Shown one piece after another: positions 30,271 to 40,830 of a stretch of 64,000 bases of DNA. This stretch comes from Maniola hyperantus. Its lineage: Eukaryota > Arthropoda > Insecta > Lepidoptera > Nymphalidae. Position numbers and translations under genes: made by a program. Numbering within the stretch: position 1 is the first letter of the stretch; every line of letters starts with the position of its first letter. The DNA lies in the NCBI RefSeq assembly GCF_902806685.2, contig NC_048550.1, positions 973,383 through 1,037,382 of the forward strand. Direction: 5' to 3'. The notes under the pieces were generated by a model. The model saw nothing but the letters and a program-made list of their open reading frames with translations. It was not told where the DNA came from and ran no database searches.

Positions 30271-31106
30271 ACTGCCGTAATAGCCTGGTGGTTAAGAATT
30301 CCGCCTCCTATTCAGGAGGTCGGGGGATAGATTCTGGGCACGGACTTCTAACTTTTCCGAATTATATGCGATAAGCAATTGAGCTGGCAGGGATTAGTCA
30401 GGGATGATGGCAAGAGACCTGGGATTGATGCTGGTTCCCTGGGAACGGGGACGGGTGCTAATGTGGGACGCAATGTGCGTTACACATTAGCCCCGTATCA
30501 TATCAGGGAAACAGTATTAAGACCGGGAGCCGCAGCAGAAACGGCAAAAAGGCCAAGCGGCGCAAGTATGCCTCTCTTATCGATAGTTACATTTTTGTTC
30601 CGTTTGCCGTGGAGACCCTGGGGCCATGGAGTCTTAGTGCAAAAAAATACGACACATTTTACCGCGATTAATAGCCTCATCTGGTGACAGAAGGGCTGGC
30701 TCATTTTTTTTGTGCAACGGATCAACCTGGCTGTCCAGCGCGGAAATGCAGCCAGTATTCTTGGCACCATTCCACACGGGCATAATTTGTATAGTAATTA
30801 GATAAGGCTAGCTTTTAGTTTTACTCATAGATTAATTATTGGTCTCGCTCCGCTGTTTTACTGTATCATTTTCATTAAAAAAACAAGTAAATATCACTTG
30901 TTTTAAGGTAAGCAAAATATCGTGAGGAAACCTGCATGCCTAATTTTCTCCATAATGTTGTCAAAGCTGTTTTGAGTCTGCCTGTCCGCACTTGGTCAGC
31001 GTGGCGGACGATGGCGAAAATCTTTCTCATTCTGAACCTGAGCTCCTCTGCTGAGGAGACCTGTGCTTAGTAGTGAACTGACGTGACGATGATGATGATG
31101 ATGATA
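30271..31106 (+). mobile_element. SINE1 split by a LINE fragment
   Basis: SINE1 head and body to GCGATAAGCAATT at 30380; SINE1 resumes near 30890 with AAGTAAATATCACTTG and ends in (GAT)n at 31106. In intact copies these two parts are contiguous (TTTTAAGCAATTAAATATCAC). About 510 bp have been inserted. Confidence 0.75.
30381..30790 (+). pseudogene. Decayed LINE polyprotein C-terminal region
   Basis: Conserved blocks appear in shifting frames: LVPWERGRVLMWDAMCV (near 30430-30485), then KYASLIDSYIFVPFAVETLG with PWS (30560-30630), GDRRAGSFF (near 30684-30712), and QRINLAVQRGNAASILGTIP (30715-30775), followed by a stop. The order and wording match the tail that follows the reverse transcriptase in certain invertebrate non-LTR retrotransposons. 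At least three frameshifts or stops break it. The GC content of this stretch is due to this coding origin. The exact clade is not established. Confidence 0.7.
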
Positions 31107-31658
31107 CAAGAACTCCAAAGCATTCACAGAATTTTAAATAGTGGGTCTAAAATATTTAAACGAAAAACCGTACGAAAAAGCACTGCTTAAAGTCCTCAGG
31201 CTTAGAACTCTTTACGGCTAGGCTTCGTGAGCTTATTAAGCTAAGCTTCAACTTACATAATGAATACACCCGTATCACGTATGTTAGGAGGCAAATGAGT
31301 TCAAAAGAGTAAAAAAGTATTAATACAACTTTAAAGACTGTGTTACGTATGTTATATTTTTAATTAGGTTTTTTACTCCATCAAAGGTTATTTGCCAATT
31401 CGCAATTAGTCAGCGCAATAGTCAAATCTTCAGTATAGAATAGAATGCAATATGTTATTTCTATTGTAATTCAAATAAACTTTTACAAGTGCTTTCGATT
31501 CGTCAAAATAATTACCACTGGCTCGGAATGCCGAATTTATCAAATTTTATGAAATAAAATTAGGTATAAAAGACAAGGGATTACTTATCACGCATAATTC
31601 ACGTATATCTACCTATACTAGTAAAGTAATTTCTAATTCTTAAAAATTATTGAGGTAA
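31107..31658. other. AT-rich spacer with a LINE scrap
   Basis: 31468-31545 (AAATAAACTTTTACAAGTGC, CACTGGCTCGGAATGCCG) is the LINE 3' end also at 9190 and 36900. The rest is unassigned. Confidence 0.4.
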
Positions 31659-31862
31659 TCTAAGGAAAAGGTGACTGACTGACTGATCTATCAACGCACA
31701 GCTCAAACTACTGGACGGATCGGGCTGAAATTTGGCATGCAGATAGCTATTATGACGTAGGTATCCGCTAAGGAAGGATTTTTGAAAATTCAACCCTAAG
31801 GGGGTAAATACGGTTTTGAAATTTATGTAGGCCACGCGGATGAAGTCACGGGGATAAACTAG
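31659..31862 (+). mobile_element. H1 Helitron, 5' end shortened
   Basis: TCTAAGGAAAAGGTGACTGA (the ATATATAAAA part is absent) to a decayed hairpin and AAACTAG. Confidence 0.8.
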
Positions 31863-31989
31863 TTTGCTCTATAGGCAAGAACGGATTTCATACGCCATGT
31901 ACTATGAACGTAATATATTAGGTATCTTGTTAAAAGTCATCGGTTAATTAATAATAATAATTAAGTAGGCGAATAGATTCACTTCAAGA

Positions 31990-32400
31990 GCTTGTAAAAA
32001 ATATTGTACTTCACCCTTCCACTTAGCAATGCCTTCGCCCTCTAGGTATATACGATGGACGACCTTGGAAAAATCATACGTTGAAATAGATTTAAAAAAA
32101 TGTCCGTATATTTTTATTTGAGCGACACGAAAAGTGAGAGTGGGAAGAATTTGAGCACTTTTTTATGCCACGAACAAATGAATGGAAATATTTTTTAGGC
32201 TACGTACGCGTCCGTTCGCAATTTTTAGAGATCGGATCCTAAAAAAAGTACAAAAAATCGACTCGACCGCCACTTTTTTGCTTTATTCCCACTGTATCGA
32301 AAGTGAAAGGGATTTGAATTTTTCCGGGGCATTTTTATTCTAAAATTCAGTTATTTTCCATCGTTGTTTGTAAACAAACATGCTCGGGAAATTCGGTGTT
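31990..32400. other. Repeat-free island, possible conserved non-coding element
   Basis: GAAAAGTGAGAGTGGGAAGA, GGCTACGTACGCGTCCGTTC, GGATCCTAAAAAAAGTAC and TGTTTGTAAACAAACATGCTC (a FoxA-like palindrome) in non-repeat sequence. No coding frame. Regulatory function is inference only. Confidence 0.28.
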
Positions 32401-32424
32401 CATTTATTGGCGGTAACAATTTGT

Positions 32425-33027
32425 TTTGGACTAAGAGCCAGCGCGTGCCAGACCTTCTTTATTTTATAAAAGCTGAAAATTTATCTGTGTATTGTCCCCA
32501 ACACAGAGAGGAACGATCATCAACTGCGAAGTTTGGTTCATGGTGGCTTTGGGAGATAACAGGTAATAAAGGTGTAAAAAATCTTACATCAAAGTATTAA
32601 GTCTAATGTTTTTATATTATTTTCTTCGGACTAGTATTAGAAATCACGTCATGCGTTGACAGACACTTAGTATCGTGGCAACCCACTGCCAGACACCCTT
32701 AAATTTTAACAATTTATTAAACGTTAAAGGTGTCTGGCAGGGAGTTGCCACTATACTAAATGTCTGGCAATGCATGACGTGATTTCTAATACTATTCCGA
32801 AGAAAATACAAAAAAATGCACTTTAGACTTTGACGTAAGATTTTTTAAAATCTTTATTACCCATTATATGTCCTAAAGCCACCATTATCCAAACTTCGTA
32901 GTGGCTGATCGTTCCTCCCTGTGTTGGGGACAATACATCTGTGTATTGTCCCCAACACAGGGAGGAAGCTTTCAGCTTTTATAAAATAACGTAGGTCTGG
33001 CACGTGCTGGCTCTTAGTACATTTGCT
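32425..33027. mobile_element. Giant foldback element (~600 bp)
   Basis: Nearly the whole span is one inverted repeat centred near 32718. Outer arms: CTAAGAGCCAGCGCGTGCCA (32430) against its mirror TGGCACGTGCTGGCTCTTAG (32998-33017). Middle arms: GGTAATAAAGGTGTAAAAAA against TTTTTTAAAATCTTTATTACC. Inner arms: GAAATCACGTCATGCGTTGA against GCATGACGTGATTTC. The interior has no coding capacity. A 56-bp perfect hairpin (32912-32967) has been added in the right arm only. A fragment of the same family is at 40550-40820. Confidence 0.85.
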
Positions 33028-33255
33028 TGGAACCTGTACCTGCCGCGTTTAGGTCATAATTGCGTGTTGTCCCGCGTTACATTGTCAATACAGCTTCGTA
33101 TTTTAATATCGTAATTTCACTCATCGCATTTTCTATTTCCTATAATGGGATTTGTTTGAACTATTTCACGGTTTAATTGGTTTTCCAAAACTGACAGCTA
33201 TTGTGTTTTATTTAATTAACTTGTTAGAAATAAGGATAATTATGAATATTAAAAA

Positions 33256-33472
33256 CTAGCTGAAGCCCGCGACTTCGTACGCGTGGATTTAGGTTTTTAA
33301 AAATCCCGCGGGAACTTATCAATTTTTCGAGATGAAAAGTAGCCTATGTCCTTCCCCGGGATATAAGCTAACTCTGTACCAAATTTCATCAAAATCGGTT
33401 GAATGGTTGGGCCGTGAAAAGCTAGCAGACAGACAGACAGACACACTTTCGCATTTATAATATTAGTATGGA
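33256..33472 (-). mobile_element. H3 Helitron, full length
   Basis: CTAGCTGAAGCCCGCGACTT at the left; TCGCATTTATAATATTAGTATGGA right end, so its 5' start is TCCATACTAATA. GCCGTGAAAAGCTAGCAGAC is the family's signature. Confidence 0.85.
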
Positions 33473-33700
33473 TTACTTATTTATTGAAAATCAATTGTTT
33501 TCAAATATTTTTATTGTATTTAGAAGAGTAAATTATCCAAATTAAACAAGGTATATGCTAAACACCAAACAACGATTTATTTAAAAAAAATCATTAACTT
33601 GGAAATAAATTTAATTTTTTAACAGTTTTAGTACAAAAAGAACTGCCAAAATTTCCTTGAACTCAAGAAAATAATTATTTGGATAGGTAAATAATAAAAT
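33473..33700. other. AT-rich spacer
   Basis: No family recognised. A TTTTATTGTATTTAG|AAG...AAG|GTATAT pattern resembles a tiny exon but is too short to support. Confidence 0.3.
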
Positions 33701-33705
33701 TTGTA

Positions 33706-33765
33706 GGCTGTATTTTCAATCGTTAGATAACCTAGTTAAGTTATCTAACTATTGAAAACACAGCC
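33706..33765. repeat. 60-bp hairpin
   Basis: Arms of 30 bases with about four mismatches and essentially no loop: GGCTGTATTTTCAATCGTTA...TAACTATTGAAAACACAGCC. It is probably a minimal MITE; a small structured RNA is possible but unsupported. Confidence 0.75.
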
Positions 33766-33917
33766 GCTAAGTAAATAACGGTTTATTTTTGTGTTTTTAT
33801 TAAAATACGGAAATATTCTTGTATTTATAATAAGTTAAACATTTGGCCTTTTCACAAAAAGTACGCATTGACTTCGAAATGAAATCGACTACTTTAGCTA
33901 AAGTTAGCTTCGACATT

Positions 33918-34090
33918 ACTTACCGGGAAGAAATATTGTACATCAACCTTTAGAATGAGATTTCGGCTTTGTAGAACGTTGTCTCTGTCGCTAATACGCA
34001 TGTGACGTTCGGTATCAACGACAGAGACAACGCTCTACGAAACCTCTATATCTTTTTAAAGGTCGATGTACAATATTTCCTACCGAGTAC
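33918..34090. mobile_element. MITE with ~75-bp inverted repeats
   Basis: Arms share AAATATTGTACATCAACCTT, GTAGAACGTTGTCTCTGTCG (left) and their mirrors CGACAGAGACAACGCTCTAC, AGGTCGATGTACAATATTTC (right). The arms are nearly contiguous, leaving a ~20-base loop. Confidence 0.8.
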
Positions 34091-34236
34091 TGTACGACTG
34101 ACACATAATGTTATGGTTTTATTTTTATTCATTTACCTAGAAGATGCCTATTCACTCTTGTTTTAAAGATACCCGGGTTATGCTATTAAGGCTGTAATAT
34201 TAGCTGAGCTATGTATTATATAGCGAACTAAACTGA

Positions 34237-34515
34237 AGCTGCGATAGTCGAGTGTTTAAGATATCCACCTCCAAATTGGAAGAACGGAGGTCTCTCATTT
34301 CGACCTCTAACTTTTCGGAACTACGTGCATTTTAAGCAATTAAATAACCGTTAAAACAAGTGTTTTAACGGTGAAGGAAAACATCGTGAGGAAACCTGCA
34401 TGCCTGAGACTTCTCCACAATGTTCTCAAAAAGGTGCGTGAAGTCTGCCAATCCACACTTGGCCAGCGTGGTGGACTATGGCCAAATCCTACTCATTCTG
34501 AATGGAGACCCTTTT
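34237..34515 (+). mobile_element. SINE1, tail lost
   Basis: Decayed head (GCGATAGTCGAGTGTTTAAG) then a good body (GGTGAAGGAAAACATCGTGA, TGGTGGACTATGGCCAAATC). It ends at GGAGACCC, joined to SINE2. Confidence 0.75.
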
Positions 34516-34524
34516 TATCGATTA

Positions 34525-34800
34525 CAAGTTAGCTCTTGACTGCGACTTACACCTGGTGGTAAGTGAAGATACTGTCTAAGATGGAAGTGGGCTAACTTGG
34601 CAGGGGTGTGGAAGTCCTATGATAATCTAATGATTTGATTTGATTTATGAAACCCACACCCCTTATCGGTTTCTACACGGTTATAAACTAGAACGCTAAA
34701 TCGCTTGGCGGCATGACTTTGCCGGTAGGGTGGTAACTAGCCACTGCCGAAGCCTCCCATCAGACCAGACCAGAGAAAATATTTTATAAATTATAAAATT
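34525..34800 (-). mobile_element. SINE2, head-truncated
   Basis: TTAGCTCTTGACTGCGACTT, GAAACCCACACCCCTTATCG, ATCGCTTGGCGGCATGACTT, CCATCAGACCAGACCAGAG in reverse order to the plus copy at 1172. A TTTGATTTGATTTATG insertion lies near 34630. Confidence 0.75.
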
Positions 34801-34839
34801 CCCAATTCCCCATGGCGAATTTGAGAATAGATACCTGTA

Positions 34840-35260
34840 GAGTCAGCCGTCAATGCCGTGGCTACTAAGACAAAACCCGTGCTCAGTGAGCCCGCGATGA
34901 GTTGATGATGATGCTGATGATGATGATGATGATGCAAAACTAAATGGTTAGAACCGAATGCGGAGGAACGAATACAACGAAACAACCAAAAGTGCTAACT
35001 AAGATACATTTTGTATCACATTTTGACAACTCCAACGGTCTCATACGACAGGGCCGTAATAAAAATTATATGCTTCAATTTACGATGGCATGGGAGGGGT
35101 AGGGGGGAGGCCAAAAAATGCCCCCCCACCCCCTGATTGCGGGATCGAATCTCGCTAAACGAGGGAGGGTGAAAAATTTCGCGGTAGGGTGAGAGGGTGC
35201 GATACAGTTTTTTTTCCAACATTATCCGGGCACCAACTATGAGTTGGGTTGTGTAATTAT
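34840..35260. other. SINE1 tail scrap and a C-rich stretch
   Basis: 34862-34935 is a SINE1 3' end with (GAT)n on plus. 35090-35135 has GGGGTAGGGGGGAGGCC and CCCCCCCACCCCC. Open frames here are low-complexity. Confidence 0.35.
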
Positions 35261-35389
35261 TAAATTTTTATTTTCCCGTGCGCTTTTGTTGCCGAGCTGC
35301 TGTTATCAACGCTTTCTTGGCTCTGTCCGGGTGATTTAGCTTGCGAGGAGCGCTTAGTGACGTGAAGTACTCGTAACCAAAGCCGGTTC

Positions 35390-35685
35390 ATCATCATCAT
35401 CATGATCAACCCATCGCGTCGCCGGCTCACTACAGGGCACGGGTCTCCTCTCAGAGTAGTATGGTTTTGGCCATAGTCTACCACGCTGGCCATGTGCAGA
35501 TTTTTAGACTTCCCACACCTTTGAGAATATTATGTAGAACTCTCAGGCATGTAGGTTTCCTCACGATGTTTTCCTTCACCGTTAAAACGCGTGATATTTA
35601 ATTAATTAAAAGTTAGAGGTCGGGATCATATCCCCGACCTTCGATTAGAAGGCGGACGTCCTCACCACTAGGCCACACAGGTTTT
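35390..35685 (-). mobile_element. SINE1, near full length
   Basis: (ATC)n, ATGATCAACCCATCGCGTCG to CTCACCACTAGGCC. A seven-base duplication (CGTCGCC) lies near the start. Confidence 0.8.
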
Positions 35686-35754
35686 GCAAAGCTGCAAAGC
35701 CGGTTGCAACAGTCAAATACGGTTCAAAAAGACACCAGCTAGTTGGCTTTTTAG

Positions 35755-36000
35755 GGTTCCGTACCACAAAAGAGAGCAGAGCCGTGATAGTCTAGTGGTT
35801 ACGACGTCCGCCTCTTATTCGGGAGGTCGGGGTTTCGATCCCAGGCACGCACCTCTAGCTTCTTGGAGTTACGTGCGTTTTATTAAGAACTTAAATATCA
35901 CTCGCTTTAACGGTGAAGGAAAACATCGTGAGAAAACCTGCATGCCTGACAGTTTTACATAATGTTCTCAAAGGTGTGTGAAGTCTGCCATTCTGTCGAT
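35755..36000 (+). mobile_element. Z scrap and SINE1
   Basis: A Z end (TTAGGGTTCCGTACCACAAA, 35751) abuts a SINE1 head (GCCGTGATAGTCTAGTGGTT) and body, cut off at 'gtgtgaagtctgcc'. The frame 35684-35962 is repeat-derived. Confidence 0.7.
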
Positions 36001-36424
36001 ACTTCCCGTTGACATCGAATGAAAGGCAAAAAGCAAGATCTCAGCACAAGTAAAGGAAAATTCCGTAGTTGTTAGCCACCAGACCAAAGACTAGACCTTT
36101 CAATCAGCAAATAAATGATTTGATCTGATTTTAGACCTGAGACTATATTCCTATACCTGAAAATTATTTTTATACCTAATTCAATTAGATATGAAAACAA
36201 TATTCTCGAGGAAATTTTTGCGTATGTCATCTTATAAAGGTAAGCATCCACATGTCCGCATCGTACGCATCGACCTACTGCCAAAAAAAAAAAGTCAAAT
36301 TTCTAAGTATCGATAGATCAGTCAGTCACCTAGTCAGTCGTCCATGGCGTGGCATACTACCTACCTTATTAGCAACAACTTTCCATGAAATAAATTCAAA
36401 AAAGTATAAATAGGCATGAAAATG

Positions 36425-36560
36425 ATATAACTTTTTCTCAAGGAGCGTCGACGTACGTCAACTTTATTATAAATGGATCTACGTCGGATCGTAGTACTAC
36501 GGCGTAGAGCGCCTACGCGAAAATAAATAATTTAGACGTACCCTCTAATTGCGTAGTACA
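36425..36560. repeat. CTACG-rich segment, copy 3
   Basis: GTCGACGTACGTCAAC, ATCTACGTCGGATCGTAGTA, CTACGGCGTAGAGCGCCTAC, TTGCGTAGTAC. Same style as the segments at 19190, 22048 and 54575. Confidence 0.4.
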
Positions 36561-36879
36561 AAGGACGATTCATAAGAATTTCCTGCCGAAATGTTACCTT
36601 CAAATTCAGAGTCAGTAATTTAAAATTACTAGTCCTTAGTAAAGGTACTTTCTTTATTTCGGTGCGAAATTTTCAATAGGAAGCTCAAATACAATTTTTT
36701 GTAACCTTGGATTTAACTTTAAAACTGACCGATTTCAATAAAAAACCATTATTTAATACCTTTAAGGGTTGAATCGTGTTGAAGTGTGAAAAGGTAACAG
36801 ACAGACAAACTAGACAAACTCTTATATATAATATTACTATGGATATAAAAAATATCATTTTACTCCACGTGAAAATGAA

Positions 36880-36990
36880 AATGAAAATGAAAATCTTTTT
36901 TATTCGTATAAACTTTTACAAGTGCTTACGAATAATCGGATGCATCTACCACTGGTTCGGAATGCCTTTCCTGCCGAGAAGAACCAGCAA
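36880..36990 (-). mobile_element. LINE 3' end with (GAAAAT)n
   Basis: Four ATGAAA-type units, then TCGTATAAACTTTTACAAGT and GGTTCGGAATGCCTTTCCTG. It is the reverse of the tail at 9190. Confidence 0.55.
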
Positions 36991-37309
36991 GAAAATATAT
37001 AGTAGAAAAAGTCTTATTTATCCATAGTTATTCCACTTATTTAATATTTAATAGTCTATAGAAATATGAAAGCAATAATTCGCCATCGGAGGGAGAAACT
37101 CGTATTGTTCTGCGTAGCATTTGGAATTCAATGCAAAGCCGCGGGCGTATAGTTGTTCCTAACATATTCACAGTCGCCCGCGTTACATTCCGATAGAAAA
37201 ATACAAAATATTATGGCCAACGATATAGGTCCTAAATCCTAGATATCGTATCATCAGGTCAACCCATCGGCAACCCTTTACGAGCACGGGCACAGAGTGG
37301 ATAGTATGG

Positions 37310-37660
37310 TATTGGTACTGATTCTGAGCACAACCTAATTTTAGAGTATTTGCATCCTCTTCTTACTTAATGTAAATATGTAATATGAAAAAGACAGACG
37401 CAGTTTGACAGTTTTAAATTTAATTTTAAGATGGTAAACCCCGTGATTTTAGCGCACAGTCGCGAGCCTACTGTTTAAATTTGTAGCGTGCACTAAAATT
37501 TAGAGTATTTAAAAGTAAAGTTCGTGTTCTGTCCCTTTTTAGCATTGTTAAAAAGAAAACGATGCAGATACTCTAAATTTAGTTTAGAGAAAGATAAGAA
37601 AGAAAGAAAGAAAGAAAGAAAAGACGTTTATTTATAAGATAACGGAATCGGTATTATATC
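37310..37660. mobile_element. Palindromic MITE carrying a (GAAA)n insert
   Basis: Left arm ACTGATTCTGAGCACAACCT / TTTTAGAGTATTTGCATCC; right arm GATGCAGATACTCTAAATTT, then a foreign AAGATAAGAAAGAAAGAAAG array with GACGTTTATTTATAAGAT (37589-37640), and the last arm piece AACGGAATCGGTA. The insert matches the reverse of the (TTTC)n-tailed repeat at 41290-41335. Confidence 0.7.
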
Positions 37661-37726
37661 AGAATAAGAAGGGTTAAGATCACGCTGGCCAAGTACGAAT
37701 CGACTAACTTCACACATCTTTGAGAA

Positions 37727-38200
37727 TCTAAATATATAAAAGGAAAAGTTGACTGACTGACTGACTGAATGACTGACTGATTGATCTATCAACGCACAGC
37801 TCGAACTACTGGACGGATATTTAACTTGTGAAAACGTATATACTTATAACTCTTAAAAGGGTAAATTATTCAAGGTATTTGTTATAGTTTATTTGAATAG
37901 ACGTTTATTCTATTCTATTCTATTCAGGTTTCATGTATGTCAGTTTCTTTATTCCACCATAACTTCTAAAAGATTTAAATATATGGTACATGACAATAGT
38001 TAATACATTTTTTGAAGTGTGGAAGTAGCCATTTTTAAATATGATTTTTTTACATTTTATTTTGTTTTTTGGCGGGGTAGTCGTTTTTTTAATGAAAAAA
38101 AGTGAACAATGATACCTAGTTTGAATAAATGGCTTTGACTTTTCTACCAGGGTGAAAATAGGGAAAAAGGATTCTTTTGGAATATGCAATACTGAGAGTA
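37727..38200. mobile_element. H1 fragment and AT-rich LINE-like tail
   Basis: 37727-37820: H1 5' part (TCTAAATATATAAAAGG to ACTACTGGACGGAT). 37890-38190 has TTTATTCTATTCTATTCTAT at its start, like the tail at 6411, and may be another LINE 3' end on minus; its 89-residue minus frame shows no clear domain. Confidence 0.5.
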
Positions 38201-38404
38201 ACCGCGTATCTTTGTCCCTTCATATCAATGCATCGATGCTATTAATTATTAATGAGAAATCAAAAATGGGGGCCAGCGCATAGTGTAGGCTGCGCTAGTG
38301 TATTTATTATGAAAATACGGAAAATACAGCCTTTGATTTTCCTTGCTCAATAAGAAATTGGGCCATTTGTGGCTCGGTCAAGGATATAGTGAATGTTTGC
38401 TGTT

Positions 38405-38945
38405 GATTTAAAATCGAAATGTAAAGGAAAAGGTGGCTGACTGAATGACTAACTGACTGACTGATTGACTGATCTATCAACGCACAGATCAAACTACTGG
38501 ACGGTTCGGGCTGTTTAGCATGCAGATAGCTATTATGACGTAGACATCCGCTAAGAAAGGATTTTTGAAAATTCATCCCTTAAGTGGGTAAAACAGGAGT
38601 TTGAAATTTGTGTATTCCATGCGGAGCGGTGATAGTTAAGACGTCCGCCTTCTTTTCGGGAGGTTGGGGGTTCGATTCCGGGCACGCAACAATAACTTTG
38701 CGTTTTTATAACAATTAAATATTGTTTGCTTTAACGGTGAAGAAAAACATCGTGAGGAAACCTGCATGCCTGAGAGTTCTCCATGTTCTCAAAGATGTGT
38801 GAAGTCTGCCAATCCGCATTGGGCCACGTGGTAGACTATGGCTTAAGCCCTTCTCACTTTGAAAGGAGACCCGGCGCAATAGTGGGCCGGTAATGGGTTG
38901 ATCATGATGTAGTCCACGCGGGCGGAGTTGCAGGCATAAGTTAGT
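38405..38945 (+). mobile_element. H1 Helitron split by SINE1
   Basis: H1 from AAAGGAAAAGGTGGCTGACT to TTTGTGTATTCCATGCGG at about 38625; SINE1 spans about 38626-38907; H1 resumes TGTAGTCCACGCGGGCGG and ends TTAG at 38945. The two H1 edges overlap by about 14 bases (TGTATTCCATGCGG / TGTAGTCCACGCGG), which reads as the SINE's target duplication. Confidence 0.82.
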
Positions 38946-39339
38946 TTATTATGAAAATAGGGAAATATTACAGCCTCCCGTTTTCCTTCCGCTGTAAGAA
39001 ATTAGGGCATTTGTAAGTCGGTCAAGGATTTCGTGAATGTTTTCTGCTGATTTAAATTGATGTATTATAATGGGAGATTTAAAAAACGATCTTATGCGGC
39101 TTTTTTAAAACGTTTGTCTGTATCGTTAGCTAACTATTGGTGTTCTTTTAAACTGAAACTGAAAAAAAAAATAGCTCAGTAAAATACAGTAGGTATGTAA
39201 TTTTTTTATATAAAACTTGTAAGTACGTTTCACTAACACCATATTATTACGTACTTAACAATATATATTAAAGAAGACGCAAATCTAATATATTTTCAAA
39301 GTCTGCACGTATCAAAGATATACAAAAAAAAACGAAGCA

Positions 39340-39860
39340 ACTTCATACAGCCGAGAGCTCACACACTCAAAGCCCTCAGCATCTCAATACGCCGAAAACA
39401 GAATCAAAAAACAACCCTTACAACAAAAGAACTTTCTAATGACAAATTTCCGTCCGAAAAATGTATGAAAAAAAAGTTCTAATTCACGCACGAGGGCCGC
39501 CCGCCCGCCCAACCGCCCCGCGTGGTGGTACATATACGCAATTTTTGATCAATACTTAAAAATTAACCCAGCCTCCGGTAGTTTTTAAATTACTCTGCGC
39601 ATGTCATGATTTTTAATCAGCCACCCCGTGTGACGCCTCCATGAGGCAACATACATACTTTTGTATATGTTTAAATGTGATCAGGTTATTATACAATTGG
39701 TTTTTTACATACACCCCCCCTCGTATTGGACACGGTTTTTTACGATGAACATTTTTGGTGGGGACGCCAATATTTATTTATATTACGTATTATATATCGC
39801 GCGTCGATTTATCGACGCTTAATTATTAACATTAATGAAGGTAGTCAGTCATAGACAAAA
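39340..39860. other. Repeat-free GC/AT-contrasted island, possible enhancer
   Basis: CGAGGGCCGCCCGCCCGCCC, then AATCAGCCACCCCGTGTGAC, CACGGTTTTTTACGATGAAC and ATATCGCGCGTCGATTTATC (partly palindromic) with TTAATTATTAAC. No coding frame and none of the window's repeat families. A conserved non-coding element is the best guess. Confidence 0.3.
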
Positions 39861-40373
39861 TATTTTATATTCTGGTTATTATGGTAAAGTGTCGAGTTTC
39901 TTGCTTGTTTTTTTTCAGTAGAATCTACTTTCCAAACCAGTGCTTCAATTTTGATTTTTGACTTGTCATAAATATGCAAAGTCAGCGAAACAAATATATT
40001 TTCAAAATCGCTCGCGTAGATTTTAGGTTTTTAATAATCCAGTAAAAAATCTTTGGTTTTCCGTGATAAAAAGTCACTCTCCAAGTCTTTATCTTTGCAA
40101 AAAATCGTGACGTGATTGGAAAGTGAGGATGCAAATAGAAAATGGAAATTTTTATGATATAGTCGAAATAGAATCAAGTTACCCATCTAATTGATAACCT
40201 GCTGGGTATTGCTTAATCTACTAAATATATTAATGTAAACCACAGACAATCAAACCCTAAATGATTTAATCAATCATGAAAACCGTATCTGATTACGTTC
40301 AACTATTAAATTAAGGGAAGACTGTAGAGTATGGTCTAACACACCCTACTCTACAGCCTTCCTTTAATTCAGA

Positions 40374-40545
40374 GCCTCAATAGCTCAATCGGTATAGGAG
40401 TGGACTGAAAACCAAGAGGTCGACGGTTCAAACCCCGCCCGTTGCACTATTGTCGTACCTACTCCTAGCACAAGCTTGACGCTTAGTTGGAGAGGAAAGG
40501 AGAATATTAGTCATTTAACATGGCTAATATTCTTTTTAGAAAAAA
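40374..40545 (+). mobile_element. SINE3, full length
   Basis: GCCTCAATAGCTCAATCGGT, GGACTGAAAACC (GAA in the anticodon position, tRNA-Phe-like), GGTTCAAACCCCGCCCGTTG as B box, then ACTCCTAGCACAAGCTTGAC and CATGGCTAATATTCTTTTT with an A-rich tail. A functional tRNA is excluded by poor stems and the conserved tail. Confidence 0.8.
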
Positions 40546-40549
40546 AAAT

Positions 40550-40830
40550 TAATTTACGTAAGATTTTTTACACCTTTATTACCTGTTATCTCCTAAACTC
40601 CGTGGAGTACACAAATTTCAAACCCCTATTTTACCCCCTTAAGGGTTGAATTTTCAAAAATCCAGTCTTAGCGAAAGCCTACGGCATAATAGCTATCTGC
40701 ATGCCAAATTAATGCAGCCCGATCCAGTAGTTAGAGCTGTGCGTTGATAGATCAGTCAGTCAATCAGTCAGTTCGCTTTTGTATATTTAGATGACGGTCT
40801 GGCACGCGCTAGCTTTCTCTCTTTTATCTT
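40550..40830. mobile_element. Foldback fragment interrupted by an H1 Helitron
   Basis: TTTACGTAAGATTTTTTACA, CCTTTATTACCTGTTATCTC match the foldback arm at 32840-32875; GGTCTGGCACGCGCTAGC (40796) matches its end at 32995. Between them lies a 3'-truncated H1 on minus (40598-40791). Confidence 0.65.

Noticed and set aside
33518..33559. 27-bp micro-exon
   Set aside because: TATTTAG|AAGAGTAAATTATCCAAATT...AAG|GTATAT is too short and too AT-rich to distinguish from chance.
40374..40447. tRNA-Phe gene
   Set aside because: It is the head of SINE3: stems are poor, and the same SINE tail follows at 27316, 56015 and (reversed) 25240.
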